Part shown: positions 36,230-44,297 of the stretch, in pieces
How the letters are laid out: the number at the start of each line of letters is the position of its first letter
Numbering within the stretch: position 1 is the stretch's first letter
DNA from: Cognatishimia activa
GTDB taxonomy: Bacteria > Pseudomonadota > Alphaproteobacteria > Rhodobacterales > Rhodobacteraceae
Reading direction: 5' to 3'
Length of the DNA: 64,000 bases
Assembly: GCF_026016445.1 (NCBI RefSeq)
Contig: NZ_CP096147.1
Location: 2,268,501 to 2,332,500, forward strand
Notes under the pieces: model-generated
Databases searched by the model: none
What the model was told of the DNA's origin: nothing
What the model saw: only the letters and a program-made list of their open reading frames with translations
Translations under genes and position numbers: made by a program

Positions 36230-37183
36230 ATGTTTCGTCAAAAGCATCTTCTGGGGATTGAGCAATTGCACCCCCAAGAGATCACCACTCTTCTCGATTT
36301 GGCTGATCAATATGTCGATCTGAACCGTCAGGATGTGAAACACTCCGAAGCCCTGCGCGGGCTGACGCAGATCAACATGTTCTTTGAAAACTCCACCCGC
36401 ACCCAGGCGAGCTTTGAGATCGCAGGCAAACGACTGGGTGCGGATGTGATGAACATGGCCATGCAGGCGAGCTCGATCAAAAAGGGTGAGACCCTGATCG
36501 ACACCGCCATGACCCTAAATGCGATGCATCCCGATTTGCTGGTTGTGCGTCATCCGCATTCCGGTGCTGTGGACCTGCTGGCTCAGAAAGTGAACTGTGC
36601 TGTGTTGAACGCGGGCGACGGCAAACATGAGCACCCGACGCAGGCGCTGCTCGATGCTCTGACCATCCGTCGTGCCAAGGGCCGTTTGCACCGCCTGAAC
36701 GTTGCAATCTGTGGCGATATCAGCCACAGCCGCGTCGCTCGTTCCAACCTGATCCTGCTGGGTAAAATGGAAAACCGCGTGCGTCTGGTTGGCCCGCCCA
36801 CTCTGATGCCAAGCCAGATCGATCAGTTTGGCGTCGAGGTCTATGAAGATATGGCCGAGGGCCTAAAAGACGTCGATGTGGTTATGATGCTGCGACTGCA
36901 ACGCGAACGCATGGACGGGGGCTTTATCCCGTCAGAACGTGAATATTATCACCGCTATGGTTTGGATGCGGAAAAACTCGCCCATGCAAAAGACGACGCC
37001 ATTGTCATGCATCCTGGCCCAATGAACCGTGGCGTTGAAATTGACGGCGAACTGGCTGACGACATCAACCGCTCGGTCATTCAAGAGCAAGTCGAAATGG
37101 GCGTTGCCGTGCGTATGGCTGCCATGGACTTGCTTGCGCGCAACCTGCGGGCCGAGCGCCAGAACAAACCGGTAGAGGTCTGA
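36230..37183 (+). CDS. pyrB: aspartate carbamoyltransferase catalytic subunit
   Basis: It forms carbamoyl-aspartate from aspartate and carbamoyl phosphate in pyrimidine synthesis. The 317 residues are typical. The carbamoyl-phosphate motif STRT lies at 55-58 ([13 protein letters not shown]) and the HPTQALLD motif near 140. The ATG at 36230 follows AGGAG with an eight-base spacer. The longer open frame upstream is non-homologous. It begins a run of five closely spaced genes ending in pyrC and plsY. No pyrI regulatory subunit is present, as in other class A ATCases that associate with a PyrC homologue. Confidence 0.96.
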   Translation: MFRQKHLLGIEQLHPQEITTLLDLADQYVDLNRQDVKHSEALRGLTQINMFFENSTRTQASFEIAGKRLGADVMNMAMQASSIKKGETLIDTAMTLNAMHPDLLVVRHPHSGAVDLLAQKVNCAVLNAGDGKHEHPTQALLDALTIRRAKGRLHRLNVAICGDISHSRVARSNLILLGKMENRVRLVGPPTLMPSQIDQFGVEVYEDMAEGLKDVDVVMMLRLQRERMDGGFIPSEREYYHRYGLDAEKLAHAKDDAIVMHPGPMNRGVEIDGELADDINRSVIQEQVEMGVAVRMAAMDLLARNLRAERQNKPVEV

Positions 37184-37184
37184 C

Positions 37185-37286
37185 ATGGAAGATCCCAAAG
37201 ACCCAAAAATGAGTGGCCGCGTGGCGACCATCGCCCTTTTGGTCATGTTTGGCCTGGTGGGCCTGATGGTCTGGGTGGCGGGCTGA
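37185..37286 (+). CDS. 33-residue single-helix membrane protein
   Basis: The ATG lies one base after the pyrB stop. The protein is MEDPKDPKMSGRVATIALLV followed by a hydrophobic run to VWVAG, so it is a charged N-tail and one membrane helix of about 20 residues. GAGGT at the end of pyrB (37175-37179) can serve as its ribosome binding site. It is too short for family recognition. The clean N-tail plus helix design and its fit between pyrB and the next gene favour expression. Confidence 0.6.
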   Translation: MEDPKDPKMSGRVATIALLVMFGLVGLMVWVAG

Positions 37287-37299
37287 TTGGATTGCAGTG

Positions 37300-37860
37300 A
37301 TGCCTGAGCAGATGAAGGTCAAAGCCCAGGAACACGGACTGATCCGCATTTTTGCTGTTGATCTGCCACCAGAAGAGGCGGATCGGTTTGATCATCGAAC
37401 CTTTGATGACGACTTGGGTACTTGGCCTTTGAGAGACGCGCTCGGAGCCGATTATCTGGACGAAGACTTCATCGAATTCTTTGACGTCGCTGATCTAGAA
37501 GAGCTTGGACTGGCGGGCTACATGGTTCAAGGCTTGGGCATCGCGCGAAAGGACGTCGATGAAGTCCGCGCGCAGATCGATCAGATTTCTGGCCACGTCT
37601 TAATTGTTCTCTCGAATGCCTTTGATGGATTTGAGCAAACATTGAACCCCAAAGCCCCCCTCAGGTGGATTGGCACTTTTGAGGAAGAGGGCGCTGACGT
37701 GCAATTTAAACCGCTGAAAAGCGCCGCCGCCAAAGGCAGCGTCGCAGAAACGCCTCCAGCGAAAGCCAGCAATCCGCATCTCATGGTGTTGACGGCCATC
37801 GTGGCCCTACCCGTCCTCATCGGATTGATCGCCTTGATCGTCTGGCTGGTTCTGAGATGA
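37300..37860 (+). CDS. hypothetical protein with C-terminal membrane anchor
   Basis: The 186-residue protein is soluble and acidic over its first 140 residues (for example EEADRFDHRTFDDDLGTW and DEDFIEFFDVADLEELG). A linker rich in Ala and Pro leads to one hydrophobic helix at the very C-terminus (LTAIVALPVLIGLIALIVWL). It would be tail-anchored in the membrane. I do not recognise the family, though I recall conserved hypothetical proteins between pyrB and pyrC in Rhodobacterales. Its stop overlaps the ATG of the next small ORF (ATGA). A GTG lies directly before the chosen ATG. Confidence 0.75.
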   Translation: MPEQMKVKAQEHGLIRIFAVDLPPEEADRFDHRTFDDDLGTWPLRDALGADYLDEDFIEFFDVADLEELGLAGYMVQGLGIARKDVDEVRAQIDQISGHVLIVLSNAFDGFEQTLNPKAPLRWIGTFEEEGADVQFKPLKSAAAKGSVAETPPAKASNPHLMVLTAIVALPVLIGLIALIVWLVLR

Positions 37861-37958
37861 CATCACCCTGCAAAAACTTGACGCCACGGCTGCAAACCGG
37901 CATGTGGCACAGAACGACGCGCTGGCCGCGGATCAAAAGAGGATTTGACCACTCATGA
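37857..37958 (+). CDS. possible 33-residue ORF coupling the upstream gene to pyrC
   Basis: This ORF starts in an ATGA overlap with the stop of the upstream gene and ends in an ATGA overlap with the pyrC start, so it fills the gap exactly. The product (MTSPCKNLTPRLQTGMWHRT and on) is basic, with no hydrophobic helix. It contains codons such as AGA and GGA that neighbours use sparingly. The perfect fit suggests a translational bridge, whether or not the peptide itself matters. Without homologues I cannot exclude chance. Confidence 0.35.
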   Translation: MTSPCKNLTPRLQTGMWHRTTRWPRIKRGFDHS

Positions 37959-39232
37959 GCCTTCTTTTCACCAACGCCCGCTTGATTGATCCCGAAAACC
38001 AAACAGACACCATCGGCAGCCTGCTGGTCGAGAACGGCATCATCACTGCTGTTGGCGAGACCCTTACTGACCCGAAAGATGCGGAAGTCATCGATTGCGG
38101 CGGCAAATGCCTCGCGCCGGGGATCGTGGATATCGGTGTGAAGGTCTGTGAGCCGGGTGAGCGCCACAAGGAAAGCTACAAGACAGCTGGTCAGGCGGCA
38201 GCCGCGGGCGGGATCACCACAATGGTTACGCGCCCAGACACTGCGCCTACCATCGACAACCCGGAAACACTTGAATTTGTGACCCGCCGCGCCAACGAAG
38301 CTGCACCGGTGAATGTTGTGCCTATGGCTGCCCTGACCAAGGGCCGCGCCGGCGGGGAAATGACTGAATTCGGTTTCCTAATGGACGCTGGTGCAGTGGC
38401 TTTTACCGATTGCGACAGCGTTGTCACCGACAACAAAGTCTTCTCCCGCGCGTTGACCTATGCGCGCTCTTTGGGTGCTTTGGTCATTGGCCATCCACAA
38501 GATCCGGGTCTCTCTAAGGGTGCCGCCGCGACCTCAGGAAAATTCGCGAGCCTGCGGGGCTTGCCTGCAGTATCTCCGATGGCAGAACGCATGGGGCTTG
38601 ATCGCGATATCGCGCTGATCGAGATGACAGGTGTGAAGTATCACGCAGATCAGATCACCACAGCCCGCGCCCTGCCCGCATTGGAGCGCGCCAAGGCCAA
38701 TGGTTTTGACATCACCGCAGGCACCTCAATACATCATCTGACTTTGAACGAGTTGGATGTGGCTGATTACCGGACCTTCTTTAAGGTCAAGCCGCCTTTG
38801 CGCAGCGAAGATGACCGTCTTGCCATAGTGGCTGCCGTGAAATCCGGCCTGATTGATATCATTAGCTCGATGCACACGCCTCAGGATGAAGAGAGCAAAC
38901 GCCTGCCATTCGAAGAGGCGGCCTCCGGTGCCGTTGCATTGGAAACCCTGCTGCCTGCCGCGATGCGACTTGTGCATGCAGAGCAGCTGACCTTGCCGGA
39001 ATTGTTCCGTGCATTGGCTCTGAACCCCGCAAAGCGCCTGGGTTTACCTTCAGGCCGGCTCGCTGAAGGCGCACCCGCGGATTTGGTTCTGTTCGACGCC
39101 GATGCACCGCTGGTTCTGGACAGGTTTAAACTGCAATCAAAGTCAAAAAACACACCGTTTGACGGGCAGAAAATGCAGGGTAAGGTGCTGGCAACCTATG
39201 TGGCCGGCGAGGCCGTTTACCGGAGAAAATAA
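37955..39232 (+). CDS. pyrC: dihydroorotase homologue PyrC, probably non-catalytic
   Basis: The 425-residue amidohydrolase-fold protein aligns with type I dihydroorotase but lacks key residues. The metal-binding HxH is G61-V62-K63 (VDIGVKVCEPG in place of DxHxHxREPG). The catalytic Asp of the usual DHAPH motif is M306 (SSMHTPQ). H180 and the HH pair 260-261 remain. In Pseudomonas an inactive PyrC' encoded with pyrB is needed for assembly of ATCase. A structural role with PyrB is the natural inference here. The start overlaps the preceding small ORF, and plsY overlaps its stop by one base (TAATG). Confidence 0.88.
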   Translation: MSLLFTNARLIDPENQTDTIGSLLVENGIITAVGETLTDPKDAEVIDCGGKCLAPGIVDIGVKVCEPGERHKESYKTAGQAAAAGGITTMVTRPDTAPTIDNPETLEFVTRRANEAAPVNVVPMAALTKGRAGGEMTEFGFLMDAGAVAFTDCDSVVTDNKVFSRALTYARSLGALVIGHPQDPGLSKGAAATSGKFASLRGLPAVSPMAERMGLDRDIALIEMTGVKYHADQITTARALPALERAKANGFDITAGTSIHHLTLNELDVADYRTFFKVKPPLRSEDDRLAIVAAVKSGLIDIISSMHTPQDEESKRLPFEEAASGAVALETLLPAAMRLVHAEQLTLPELFRALALNPAKRLGLPSGRLAEGAPADLVLFDADAPLVLDRFKLQSKSKNTPFDGQKMQGKVLATYVAGEAVYRRK

Positions 39233-39837
39233 TGCCCGCATTGGAAACCGGCCTGATGGCCCTGATTGTTTGGGGATTGGTCGGATACCTGTTTGGCTCT
39301 ATCCCTTTTGGTATTGTGATCACCCGTGTCTTTGGCCTTGGTGACCTGCGTAAGATCGGGTCCGGCAACATTGGAACAACCAATGTTTTAAGGACAGGCT
39401 CTAAACCCGCAGCAGCCGCCACATTGATTTTGGATGGCGGCAAAGGGGCGATTGCGGTTTTGGTCGCTCGCATTTTGGCCGCTGAGGATGCCGCGCAATT
39501 GGCAGGACTTATGGCCTTTCTTGGCCATTGCTTTCCGATCTGGTTGAAATTCAAAGGCGGCAAAGGCGTTGCGACGTTTCTGGGTTTGATGCTGGCTTTG
39601 GCATGGCCTGTGGGCATTGCCTGTTGCCTCACATGGTTGATCACGGCGATTGTGAAGCGCATCTCTTCTCTGTCAGCGCTTGTTTCTGCAACATCAACTT
39701 CTGTTTGGATCCTCATCTTGGGTCATATCCAAGTATTACTGCTTGGTGTCTTGGTCACCTTGCTGGTGTTCTGGCGCCATCATGAAAACATTGCGCGCCT
39801 ACGTGCGGGTACAGAACCAAAGATAGGTCAGAAATAA
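39232..39837 (+). CDS. plsY: acyl-phosphate:glycerol-3-phosphate acyltransferase
   Basis: This inner-membrane enzyme makes lysophosphatidic acid from acyl phosphate and glycerol-3-phosphate. It has 201 residues and about six or seven helices. The three family motifs are present: GSIPFGIVITR with the following GSGNIGTTNVLRT (about 23-60), HCFPIWLKFKGGKGVAT (about 100-117), and a C-terminal RHHENIARLRAGTEP. GGAGA upstream and the TAATG overlap with pyrC show translational coupling in this pyr operon. Confidence 0.95.
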   Translation: MPALETGLMALIVWGLVGYLFGSIPFGIVITRVFGLGDLRKIGSGNIGTTNVLRTGSKPAAAATLILDGGKGAIAVLVARILAAEDAAQLAGLMAFLGHCFPIWLKFKGGKGVATFLGLMLALAWPVGIACCLTWLITAIVKRISSLSALVSATSTSVWILILGHIQVLLLGVLVTLLVFWRHHENIARLRAGTEPKIGQK

Positions 39838-40015
39838 GCAGTTCGCGATTGACGAACATTTGCTCTGCGCCAATGCACAATCAAAAACTCTTGTTTTGCA
39901 GTTGATCGGAACCTTCACAATCTTGGGTTTGTCCGACGCAATTACGTCGTGACAGCATTTTTCGACCCAGATGAAATTTCGGCTGACGGGTCAGCAAAAT
40001 CCGAAAGGTTACATC

Positions 40016-40492
40016 ATGAAAACTCTGAAAACCCTCGCAGCAGGGATCGTTTTGGCATCTTCCATCGCAACAACTGCACTTGCCGCTGGCGTAGACGTCA
40101 ATGCATCCAACACCGGTCTTGCATTGCAAGGTTATGACCCGGTTGCATATTTCACAGAAGGTCAGGCAACACCCGGCAGCTACAAAATCACAACTGTTTA
40201 CAACGACACGACCTATCGGTTCGCGTCTGAAGCCCACAAGGCGACCTTTGAAGCGAACCCAGAGGCTTACCTACCGCAGTATGGCGGCTACTGCGCTTTT
40301 GGCGCGGCGATGGGCTTCAAATTCGATGGCGATCCAGAGTTGTGGAAGATTGTTGATGGCGAGCTCTACCTGAATCTGGCGCAAGATATCCAAGAGCGTT
40401 GGGAAGGTGACATCCCTGGCTACATTGAAAAAGCGGACGCACAATGGACCAACATTGAAGACGTCGCTCCTGCGGTTCTTCAAGCACAATAA
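40016..40492 (+). CDS. secreted YHS-domain protein
   Basis: The 158-residue protein has a signal peptide (MKTLKTLAAGIVLASSIATT, cleavage near ALA). Its YHS-like domain has the pattern LALQGYDPVAYFTEG, then FASEAHKATFEANPEAYLPQ and YGGYCAFGAAMG. Periplasmic YHS proteins are thought to bind metals, but the ligands are not certain here. The ATG at 40016 follows AAAGG. The 178-bp upstream gap and a strong downstream terminator make it a single-gene unit. Confidence 0.88.
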   Translation: MKTLKTLAAGIVLASSIATTALAAGVDVNASNTGLALQGYDPVAYFTEGQATPGSYKITTVYNDTTYRFASEAHKATFEANPEAYLPQYGGYCAFGAAMGFKFDGDPELWKIVDGELYLNLAQDIQERWEGDIPGYIEKADAQWTNIEDVAPAVLQAQ

Positions 40493-40511
40493 TCCCTGGC
40501 ACTAAAACAGG

Positions 40512-40541
40512 AACGGCGGCGCATCACTGCGCCGCCGTTTT
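40512..40541 (+). terminator. intrinsic terminator between the YHS gene and the ligase gene
   Basis: AACGGCGGCGCA (40512-40523) pairs perfectly with TGCGCCGCCGTT (40528-40539) around TCAC, followed by TT. It lies between two convergent genes and probably serves both. Confidence 0.88.
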
Positions 40542-40559
40542 CTATTCTACAACAACCAG

Positions 40560-41930
40560 TTAATAGCTAAATTCGTCGTATATTCTCGTCAGATCACCGT
40601 TCCAGGCACCGTGATACCGCTCTAGCAATTCATCCGCTGGCACCTTGCCGCTTTCAAGGCTTTCCTTGAGTGCGTTCAGGAAGTGTGTCTCGTCTGGGAT
40701 CAAACCTCCGGCACCTGGTATTGCCCGCGCTTTCAAACCTGCCTCTGACATGGCCACAACTTCGCGTGCCAGATCATGCATCTTGAGACCTGCCACTTCG
40801 GCTTGCAGGCCTTGCTCACTTGCTGCAACGCGCAAATTCTCGCGGGTCTCGGCATCCCAGCCTTTAACCAAATCCCAAGCCGCATCCAGTGAGGATTGAT
40901 CATACATCAGACCAACCCAGAAAGCAGGAAGAGCACAAAGACGACGCCATGGTCCGCCATCTGCACCGCGCATTTCCATGAACTTCTTGATGCGTGCTTC
41001 AGGGAAGGCGGTGGTCAGATGGTCAGCCCAATCCGAAAGCGTTGGTGTTTCACCGGGCAGCGCAGGCAGCTCACCTTTCAGGAAGTCACGGAAGGACATG
41101 CCCAGCGCATCGACGTATTTTCCATCGCGATAGACAAAATACATTGGCACATCGAGCGCATATTGCACCCAACGCTCAAAACCAAAGCCCTCTTCAAAAA
41201 CAAATGGCAGCATGCCGGTGCGTGCCGAATCCAGGTCACGCCAAACGCGTGAGCGCCAGGATTTGTGGCCATTCACCTTGCCATCAAAGAAAGGCGAATT
41301 TGCAAACAGGGCCGTTGCCACAGGCTGCAGAGCCAAAGCAACACGCAGCTTTTGGACCATGTCAGCCTCTGAACCGAAGTCTAGGTTCACCTGAACGGTA
41401 CAGGTTCGGTACATCATGTACTTACCCATCGTTCCAACGCGATCCATGTAATCGGTCATTAGCTTGTAACGCCCCTTTGGCATCACTGGCATCTGTTCGT
41501 GCGTCCAGATCGGGGCGGCACCAAGTCCGATGAATTTAACGCCAATCTTATCCGCAATGTCTTTCACATCACGGAGGTGAGCGTTTACCTCGTCGCAGGT
41601 CTCGTGGATGGATTGAAGAGGTGCGCCAGACAGCTCCAGCTGCCCGCCCGGTTCAAGCGATACATTGGCACCGTCCTTTTCAAGGCCAATCAACTTATCG
41701 CCTTCATGAACTGGCGCCCATCCGTGGCCGTCTCTTAGGCCTTCCAGAACCGCCAAGATAGAGCGTTCGCCCTCATAGGGCAGCGGATTCAAACTATCCT
41801 GACAAAAACCAAACTTCTCATGCTCTGTGCCAATGCGCCAATCTTCGCGCGGTTTACACCCCGCTTCCAGATATTCGGCAAGTTGCTCGTGGCGTTCGAT
41901 AGGTCCGCCGCCGGACTGAGGGATGGACAT
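40560..41930 (-). CDS. gshA: glutamate-cysteine ligase (plant/alphaproteobacterial type)
   Basis: It forms gamma-glutamylcysteine, the first step of glutathione synthesis. The 456 residues match the GCS2 family found in plants and alphaproteobacteria. The N-terminal IGTEHEKFGF (about 33-42) carries the glutamate and metal ligands. EPGGQLELSGAPL lies near residue 93 and MYRTCTVQVNLDFGSEADM near 175. It is the first gene upstream of the terminator and has its own start at 41930. An upstream membrane protein gene on the same strand ends 75 bp away. Confidence 0.93.
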   Translation of the reverse strand: MSIPQSGGGPIERHEQLAEYLEAGCKPREDWRIGTEHEKFGFCQDSLNPLPYEGERSILAVLEGLRDGHGWAPVHEGDKLIGLEKDGANVSLEPGGQLELSGAPLQSIHETCDEVNAHLRDVKDIADKIGVKFIGLGAAPIWTHEQMPVMPKGRYKLMTDYMDRVGTMGKYMMYRTCTVQVNLDFGSEADMVQKLRVALALQPVATALFANSPFFDGKVNGHKSWRSRVWRDLDSARTGMLPFVFEEGFGFERWVQYALDVPMYFVYRDGKYVDALGMSFRDFLKGELPALPGETPTLSDWADHLTTAFPEARIKKFMEMRGADGGPWRRLCALPAFWVGLMYDQSSLDAAWDLVKGWDAETRENLRVAASEQGLQAEVAGLKMHDLAREVVAMSEAGLKARAIPGAGGLIPDETHFLNALKESLESGKVPADELLERYHGAWNGDLTRIYDEFSY

Positions 41931-42005
41931 GGGCTAAGCTCCGATGGGATCGCATGGTGCGAGAGGGTCTTGAGGTAGCTTTCGTGGAATGAATCGGTGC
42001 CACTG

Positions 42006-42515
42006 TCAATGCAATGTCTTGACAGGTTTGGCCCAGATCACGACAGGTTGAGTGGCATCGGCCTTAAGGGCGGAAAGCATGAATTCGGTGCGAATGCCGG
42101 GAAGCGCTGCGAAAGCATCAAAAAGCTTGTCGGCCCCTTCAGCATTCACGGGGATTGCGATGTCTGCCTGACGTGGTTGCTGCAAAATCCAAACTGGCGG
42201 CTTTTGTGCAGGATCAAGCACAACCATTGCCAAATCATCGATGGCTGCAACGCCGCCAGAGATCGGGCCGTAATAGCTCACTTCACCCTCATCGACGGTC
42301 ACAACACCGGGGCCACCTTTACCAGAGCGAAAGCGCGCACGTTGAATTCCGGTGTAAATCAGAATTGCGCCGCCAACCGCTACTGCGATTCCGATCCATT
42401 GCAAAATGCCACTACCTGAAAGCCACCAAAGTCCCAGCAAAAATACCACAACGCCGAGTAGTGTTTCTCGCCACTCCAGCAATGCAGTGCGGGCTTCAGG
42501 CCGAATGAAACTCAT
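42006..42515 (-). CDS. conserved membrane protein, function unknown
   Basis: This 169-residue protein has two adjacent membrane helices near the N-terminus (about 17-35 and 38-56). A soluble C-terminal domain starting GGPGVVTVDEGEVSYYGP reads like a small beta domain facing the cytoplasm. The ATG at 42515 follows AAAGGACG. I do not know a function. It follows rsmE by 22 bp and precedes the glutamate-cysteine ligase gene by 75 bp, so the three may be one leftward transcript. Confidence 0.75.
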   Translation of the reverse strand: MSFIRPEARTALLEWRETLLGVVVFLLGLWWLSGSGILQWIGIAVAVGGAILIYTGIQRARFRSGKGGPGVVTVDEGEVSYYGPISGGVAAIDDLAMVVLDPAQKPPVWILQQPRQADIAIPVNAEGADKLFDAFAALPGIRTEFMLSALKADATQPVVIWAKPVKTLH

Positions 42516-42537
42516 GTGCGTCCTTTGATTGATCGCA

Positions 42538-43260
42538 TCACCAATCCCCAAACTTCTGCTGCCAAATCGTCAACGCGGCGACAGCAGCGGTATCTGCGCG
42601 AAGGATACGTGGGCCCAAGCTCACTACATGAGCCTGAGGATGTGCGTGCAATCGCTTTCTCTCAGCCGGCGAAAACCCACCTTCTGGCCCGATCAAAATC
42701 GCCCATTTTTCGCCCGATGCAGCGCCGAGCGCTTTTGCGGTGCCAATTTCGGCTTCATCGCAGAACATCAATTGTCGATCCTCTGGCCAATCGGCCAGTA
42801 GACGTTCGAACTTCTTCAAGTCAGCCACCTCAGGGACATAGGTGCCGCCGCACTGTTCGGCTGCCTCAACAGCATGCGCCTGCAAGCGGTCCTGTCGGAT
42901 GCGATCAGAATTCGTGAACTCCGTCTGTATTGGCAAGATGCGCGCTGCTCCCATCTCCGCAGCTTTCTCAACGATGAAGTCGGTCCGCGCCTTTTTTATC
43001 GGGGCAAAGATCAACCAAAGATCGGGTGGCATTTGCAACGGTTTGGTCTGTTCGACACAGGCCAGCTCACCCGCGCGTTTACCCGCCTTGATAACCTCAG
43101 CCCGCCATTCCCCATCCTTGCCATTGAACAGCAGTACATGCGCACCCAGTGCGAGCCGCATCACCCCAAAGAGGTAATGTGCCTGATCGCGCTCCAGAGG
43201 AACCGATTGCCCATCCCCCAGGGGATGATCTACATACAACCTGACTTTTGCATCCTTCAT
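42538..43260 (-). CDS. rsmE: 16S rRNA (uracil1498-N3)-methyltransferase
   Basis: This SPOUT-class methyltransferase modifies U1498 in the decoding region of 16S rRNA. It has 240 residues. An N-terminal PUA-like domain (HYLFGVMRLALG near 30) precedes the trefoil knot with LIGPEGGFSPAERKRL near 190 and SLGPRILRADTAAVAAL near 215, which are strong RsmE signatures. It is divergent from ubiA with 12 bp between the starts, so the two promoters overlap the coding regions. Confidence 0.95.
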   Translation of the reverse strand: MKDAKVRLYVDHPLGDGQSVPLERDQAHYLFGVMRLALGAHVLLFNGKDGEWRAEVIKAGKRAGELACVEQTKPLQMPPDLWLIFAPIKKARTDFIVEKAAEMGAARILPIQTEFTNSDRIRQDRLQAHAVEAAEQCGGTYVPEVADLKKFERLLADWPEDRQLMFCDEAEIGTAKALGAASGEKWAILIGPEGGFSPAERKRLHAHPQAHVVSLGPRILRADTAAVAALTIWQQKFGDW

Positions 43261-43272
43261 GAGGACTTACAT

Positions 43273-44238
43273 ATGGCCGAGACCCCCACAACGCCAGAGC
43301 CGAGCGGACAAGTTTCTGACGCGGTGAAAGGAAATTGGGTCGACAGCTATGCCCCAGCTCCGACACGCCCCTATCTGAGACTGTCTCGTGCAGATCGTCC
43401 GATTGGAACTTGGCTATTGTTTTTGCCCTGTATGATGGGGCTCTTGCTCTCGATGTTGAATGACAACGTGGTCACTTGGCACGATGCCTGGACGGTCGTT
43501 GGCTGTGGGATGGGCGCCTTTCTGATGCGCGGCGCGGGATGCACTTGGAATGATATCACCGATCGCGAATTTGATGGCAAAGTCGAACGAACAAAATCAC
43601 GCCCGATCCCAAGCGGCCAAGTCACCGTTACCGGAGCTGTAATCTGGATGGCAACGCAAGCCGTCTTGGGTTTATTTATTCTGCTGACTTTTTATCCCAA
43701 TGCGATTGTTCTCGGCTTTATCGCTGTAATCCCAGTGCTGATTTATCCATTTGCCAAACGCTTCACATGGTGGCCGCAACTCTTCTTGGGAATTGCCTTT
43801 AATTGGGGTGCCCTGCTGGCCTGGACAGCGCATAGCAATTCGCTTCAATGGCCCGCCGTTGTGCTCTACCTTTCAGGTATCACCTGGACGCTGTTCTACG
43901 ATACGATTTATGCCCATCAAGACAAAGAAGACGATGCGCTGATTGGGGTGAGGTCCACAGCGCGCCTGTTTGCTGAAAACACGCCGCGTTGGTTGCTGAT
44001 TTTTCTCATCGCGACGCTTTGTCTGATGGCCTTTGCGGTGATTGGCTCCACCATTCACCGCAGCCCGATCTCAATGGCGGTGGCTCTGGTTGGAGTTTGG
44101 GCCATGGGGTGGCATCTGCATTGGCAGCTCAAGAACCTGGACACAGAAAACTACGAGGTTCTGGTCAAACTCTTCCGCTCAAACCGCGACGCAGGCTTGA
44201 TTCCTTTGCTGTTTTTCGCCGGTGCCCTGTTCCTTTGA
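43273..44238 (+). CDS. ubiA: 4-hydroxybenzoate polyprenyltransferase
   Basis: It attaches the polyprenyl tail to 4-hydroxybenzoate in ubiquinone synthesis at the inner membrane. The 321-residue protein has eight or nine helices and both aspartate motifs: NDITDREFDGKVERTKSRP (near 95-113) and DTIYAHQDKEDD (near 215-227). The ATG at 43273 follows GAGGA by seven bases. The reading frame is open for 400 bp upstream, antisense to rsmE, but that part is not homologous. It acts after IspB (12404-13405). Confidence 0.95.
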   Translation: MAETPTTPEPSGQVSDAVKGNWVDSYAPAPTRPYLRLSRADRPIGTWLLFLPCMMGLLLSMLNDNVVTWHDAWTVVGCGMGAFLMRGAGCTWNDITDREFDGKVERTKSRPIPSGQVTVTGAVIWMATQAVLGLFILLTFYPNAIVLGFIAVIPVLIYPFAKRFTWWPQLFLGIAFNWGALLAWTAHSNSLQWPAVVLYLSGITWTLFYDTIYAHQDKEDDALIGVRSTARLFAENTPRWLLIFLIATLCLMAFAVIGSTIHRSPISMAVALVGVWAMGWHLHWQLKNLDTENYEVLVKLFRSNRDAGLIPLLFFAGALFL

Positions 44239-44297
44239 TTGATAAGGCGGCCTGAGTTGCGTATCAGACACGGAACGCTGGAAACAAAGAAGACGTT

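Noticed and set aside
42874..43272. In-frame extension of ubiA by 133 codons
   Set aside because: It is antisense to rsmE, has no UbiA homology, and the ATG at 43273 has GAGGA seven bases upstream.
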